Shown piece by piece: positions 8,365-10,143 of a stretch of 10,143 nt of DNA. This DNA is from Smittium mucronatum (lineage: Eukaryota > Kickxellomycota > Harpellomycetes > Harpellales > Legeriomycetaceae), in the NCBI GenBank assembly GCA_001953115.1, contig LSSL01001585.1:2418-12560 (forward strand), read 5' to 3'. The number at the start of each line of letters is the position of its first letter. Within the stretch, counting starts at the first letter, position 1. A program made the translations under genes and the position numbers. Under the pieces are notes generated by a model. That model searched no databases. It was not told where the DNA came from and saw only the letters and a list, made by a program, of their open reading frames with translations.

Positions 8365-9312
8365 TTTTACTAATAATTTCATATTTTAATATTGATAAAA
8401 GAAAAAAAAGTAATAAAAATAATCCCAAAGGCCCAGAAAAAAAAGTTTATTGGAATAAAAAAAGGGTCAAATTAAATGAAAATAAGGTTCTATTTCTGCA
8501 AAGTTACAGATAGATTGAGTATATTAAGGATTTCTTTCCAAGAATAAGGATGATTAAACTAATTGAAAATCTAAATTACAAAAAGAATAAGTTTAAGAAG
8601 TTTATAATAGGTTAAAACTGATATGGAATAAATTATATTAAACATTAATTAAGGGGTAATTCGAGTAAGCAATAATGATTTTGTCATCAGAATTTAATTT
8701 TAAAAGCCTTAAACATCTCGCATAAAGAATATGTTAAAAAAATTCTCGATTCGTGAAAAATCTAAGTTGGAAAAAAAAAACTTGCTCAAAGCTAGAGATA
8801 TCACTACGCGGTTTAATTTTTTTTCCTGTATTTTTGTAAAATATCTTCAATACCATTTAAATGACTCGGAAAAAAATCAAAAGATCTTGGAAAAAAGCAA
8901 AATATCTTGAAATTAATAATTAAACGTAGATAAAATCTCAGAACCACATAAAACACATATCCTCAGCTTAACAAATCTTAAACATTTATTCAAATTAAAA
9001 TATAACAGAGGAAGTTTTCCCCTAGTTTATGGTGTAATATTAAATAAAAAATGGTAGGCATTTTATATTATTGATGCTTAAAAAACAAACAAATTTTTAA
9101 AGATACAGCGCTTAAATCAAACAAGTAACTCCATAATTAAAATTTACCCGCCAAATATATTCCCAAATATCGATAAAATTTCGTGGTTTATTTTTTAATT
9201 TAAAATTTTGACTTCATTGGAAAATATATAGACTATTGATATCTTCTGGAAAAACATAATTAAGTTATTTAAATTAAACTTTAGTAATAGAAATCCAAAA
9301 ATTGTTTTATAA
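8365..9312 (+). pseudogene. Broken MULE-like transposase (tentative)
   Basis: The first part (8365-8613) is one frame with a single stop in 83 codons: a lysine- and asparagine-rich piece with KGPEKKVYWNKKRVKLNENK and IEYIKDFFPRIRMIKLIENL. More broken sequence follows, including LILKALNISHKEYVKKILD (about 8697-8753). After a frame change, 8821-9312 carries only about seven stops in 164 codons, where about 16 are expected. Its most informative piece is NLKHLFKLKYNRGSFPLVYG followed by VILNKKW (8977-9054), which resembles the MULE-domain stretch FxQLYxIH...PLVYALLxNKxxxxY. ILTSLEN (about 9208-9228) could be the later TDFExA motif with its Asp replaced. About 190 codons precede the MULE-like part, as in complete family members. 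The Asp in the DGTF motif cannot be located. That it is a decayed gene is well supported; the family call is less so. Confidence 0.5.
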
Positions 9313-9572
9313 CGCTTCTTCTTTTTTTTTTTCGGAGAAACATATATAAGCTAAGAAAAAAATCATATATGGGCTAAATTAGATCAATAAGATTCTAAAT
9401 TCAAGTTCAAAAGGATAGAGATAAATTTATTTCTTAATGCAACATATCCTTTAATTTAGTTTAATTCATAGTTTTTAGATCTGAAATCCTAGAGATCGAA
9501 ATTTCCAAACTGTGATATTAAAATTATATATGTTTAATTTATCCGAAAAATTTAGATAAAAAAATGGGATAA

Positions 9573-9728
9573 ATTATAAAAAAAAAAGATAGCCTAAATT
9601 TAATTAATATCTAAAATAAAATCAATAATTACAAAATCAAGTTTTATTTGAATAAATTGAAAATATGCGTCATATTTGAATATTTTTATTTTCAGATTTA
9701 TAAAAAAGTTGGGTATAAGTTATTGGAA
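9573..9728 (+). pseudogene. Short coding-like remnant, unidentified
   Basis: After a stop at 9612, 38 codons (9615-9728) are open, including KIKFYLNKLKICVIFEYFYF. It lies where the C-terminal third of a MULE-like protein would be, and the VIFEYFYFQIY string loosely recalls the YFExxYI block of that region, but a stretch this short can arise by chance. Confidence 0.25.
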
Positions 9729-9823
9729 TGATATGGGGTTAAATTTTATTGTAAAAATTATTTTATTTGAATTTTCGATAATAGTAGCATAATCACACGA
9801 GCTTAAAATTTTGTACATAATAT

Positions 9824-9844
9824 TTATGTATTATGTATTATGTA
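9824..9844 (+). repeat. Three tandem copies of TTATGTA
   Basis: Three perfect head-to-tail copies of a seven-base unit are followed by degenerate TGTATG/TGTGTA sequence to about 9870. This is a small tandem repeat produced by replication slippage. Confidence 0.85.
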
Positions 9845-9916
9845 TGTGTATGTTTTTTTGTGTGTATACATTTATTTTTATGAAATTGTAAGTTTATATA
9901 ACTATTATCATCTTAT

Positions 9917-9968
9917 TTTTTAATTTTTTAATTTAATTTTTTTAATTTAATTTTAATTTGAATTTTTT
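9917..9968 (+). repeat. Degenerate TTTAATT-type tandem repeat
   Basis: Repeated blocks of T-runs separated by AATT, with imperfect units of about 7 to 12 bases, form simple sequence. No gene is seen from here to the end of the window. Confidence 0.6.
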
Positions 9969-10143
9969 TAGACGATTTTATTGTCACTGAAACAAATTAA
10001 ATATATTATATTGAATTAAATTTGAAATTTTATTTTTAACCTGATATTAAATATTCGGTAATCAGACTTTATTTAGTAGCAATTATATTCACGTTTTCTT
10101 TTTTTCTCTTTACATTCAGTATTTGAATTTCGATAATCCCAAG

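Larger units (their letters stand above)
9780..10143. other. Gene-free end of window
   Basis: Apart from the two simple repeats listed separately, no open frame, RNA or element end was recognised. Confidence 0.5.

Noticed and set aside
1..10143. CRISPR array, tRNA, rRNA, bacterial-type operon or origin
   Set aside because: No regularly spaced repeats, no cloverleaf or G+C-rich RNA-like segment, and no clustered intact genes were seen.

Overview
This is very A+T-rich DNA, roughly four fifths A+T by eye. It has no intact gene: the longest uninterrupted reading frames are 75 to 115 codons, and the longest of these look non-coding. I see no ribosome binding sites, operons, tRNA or rRNA. What it does contain is a set of decayed transposase genes. 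At this base composition a random frame meets a stop about once every ten codons, so frames of 50 to 90 open codons that join into recognisable protein families stand out. The composition, the long gene-free stretches and the mix of transposase families point to a small, A+T-rich eukaryotic genome. A microsporidian with a large repeat-rich genome is my best guess. This is an inference; other A+T-rich eukaryotes are not excluded.

Layout: bases 1-240 hold nothing I recognise, and 240-655 hold an unidentified broken coding region on the minus strand. Bases 660-2045 appear empty. Bases 2098-3075 (minus) are a broken IS630/Tc1-mariner transposase with a DD34E-type end. Bases 3404-3943 (minus) are an unidentified broken coding region, possibly the tail of the next gene. 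Bases 3970-5264 (minus) are a broken pogo/Tigger-type transposase with CENP-B-like DNA-binding domains. Bases 5907-6270 (plus) are a weak unidentified relic. Bases 6625-7596 (minus) are a broken transposase resembling the DDE_4 (PIF/Harbinger or IS5-like) group. Bases 8079-8311 and about 8365-9312 (plus) are broken coding regions, the second with a MULE-like stretch. From about 9780 to the end there is only simple sequence.

The pieces do not work together as a pathway. The window is best read as a transposon graveyard in which three or four DNA-transposon superfamilies landed side by side and were degraded by stops, frameshifts and loss of catalytic residues. All family calls come from reading conceptual translations by eye; no database search was run.
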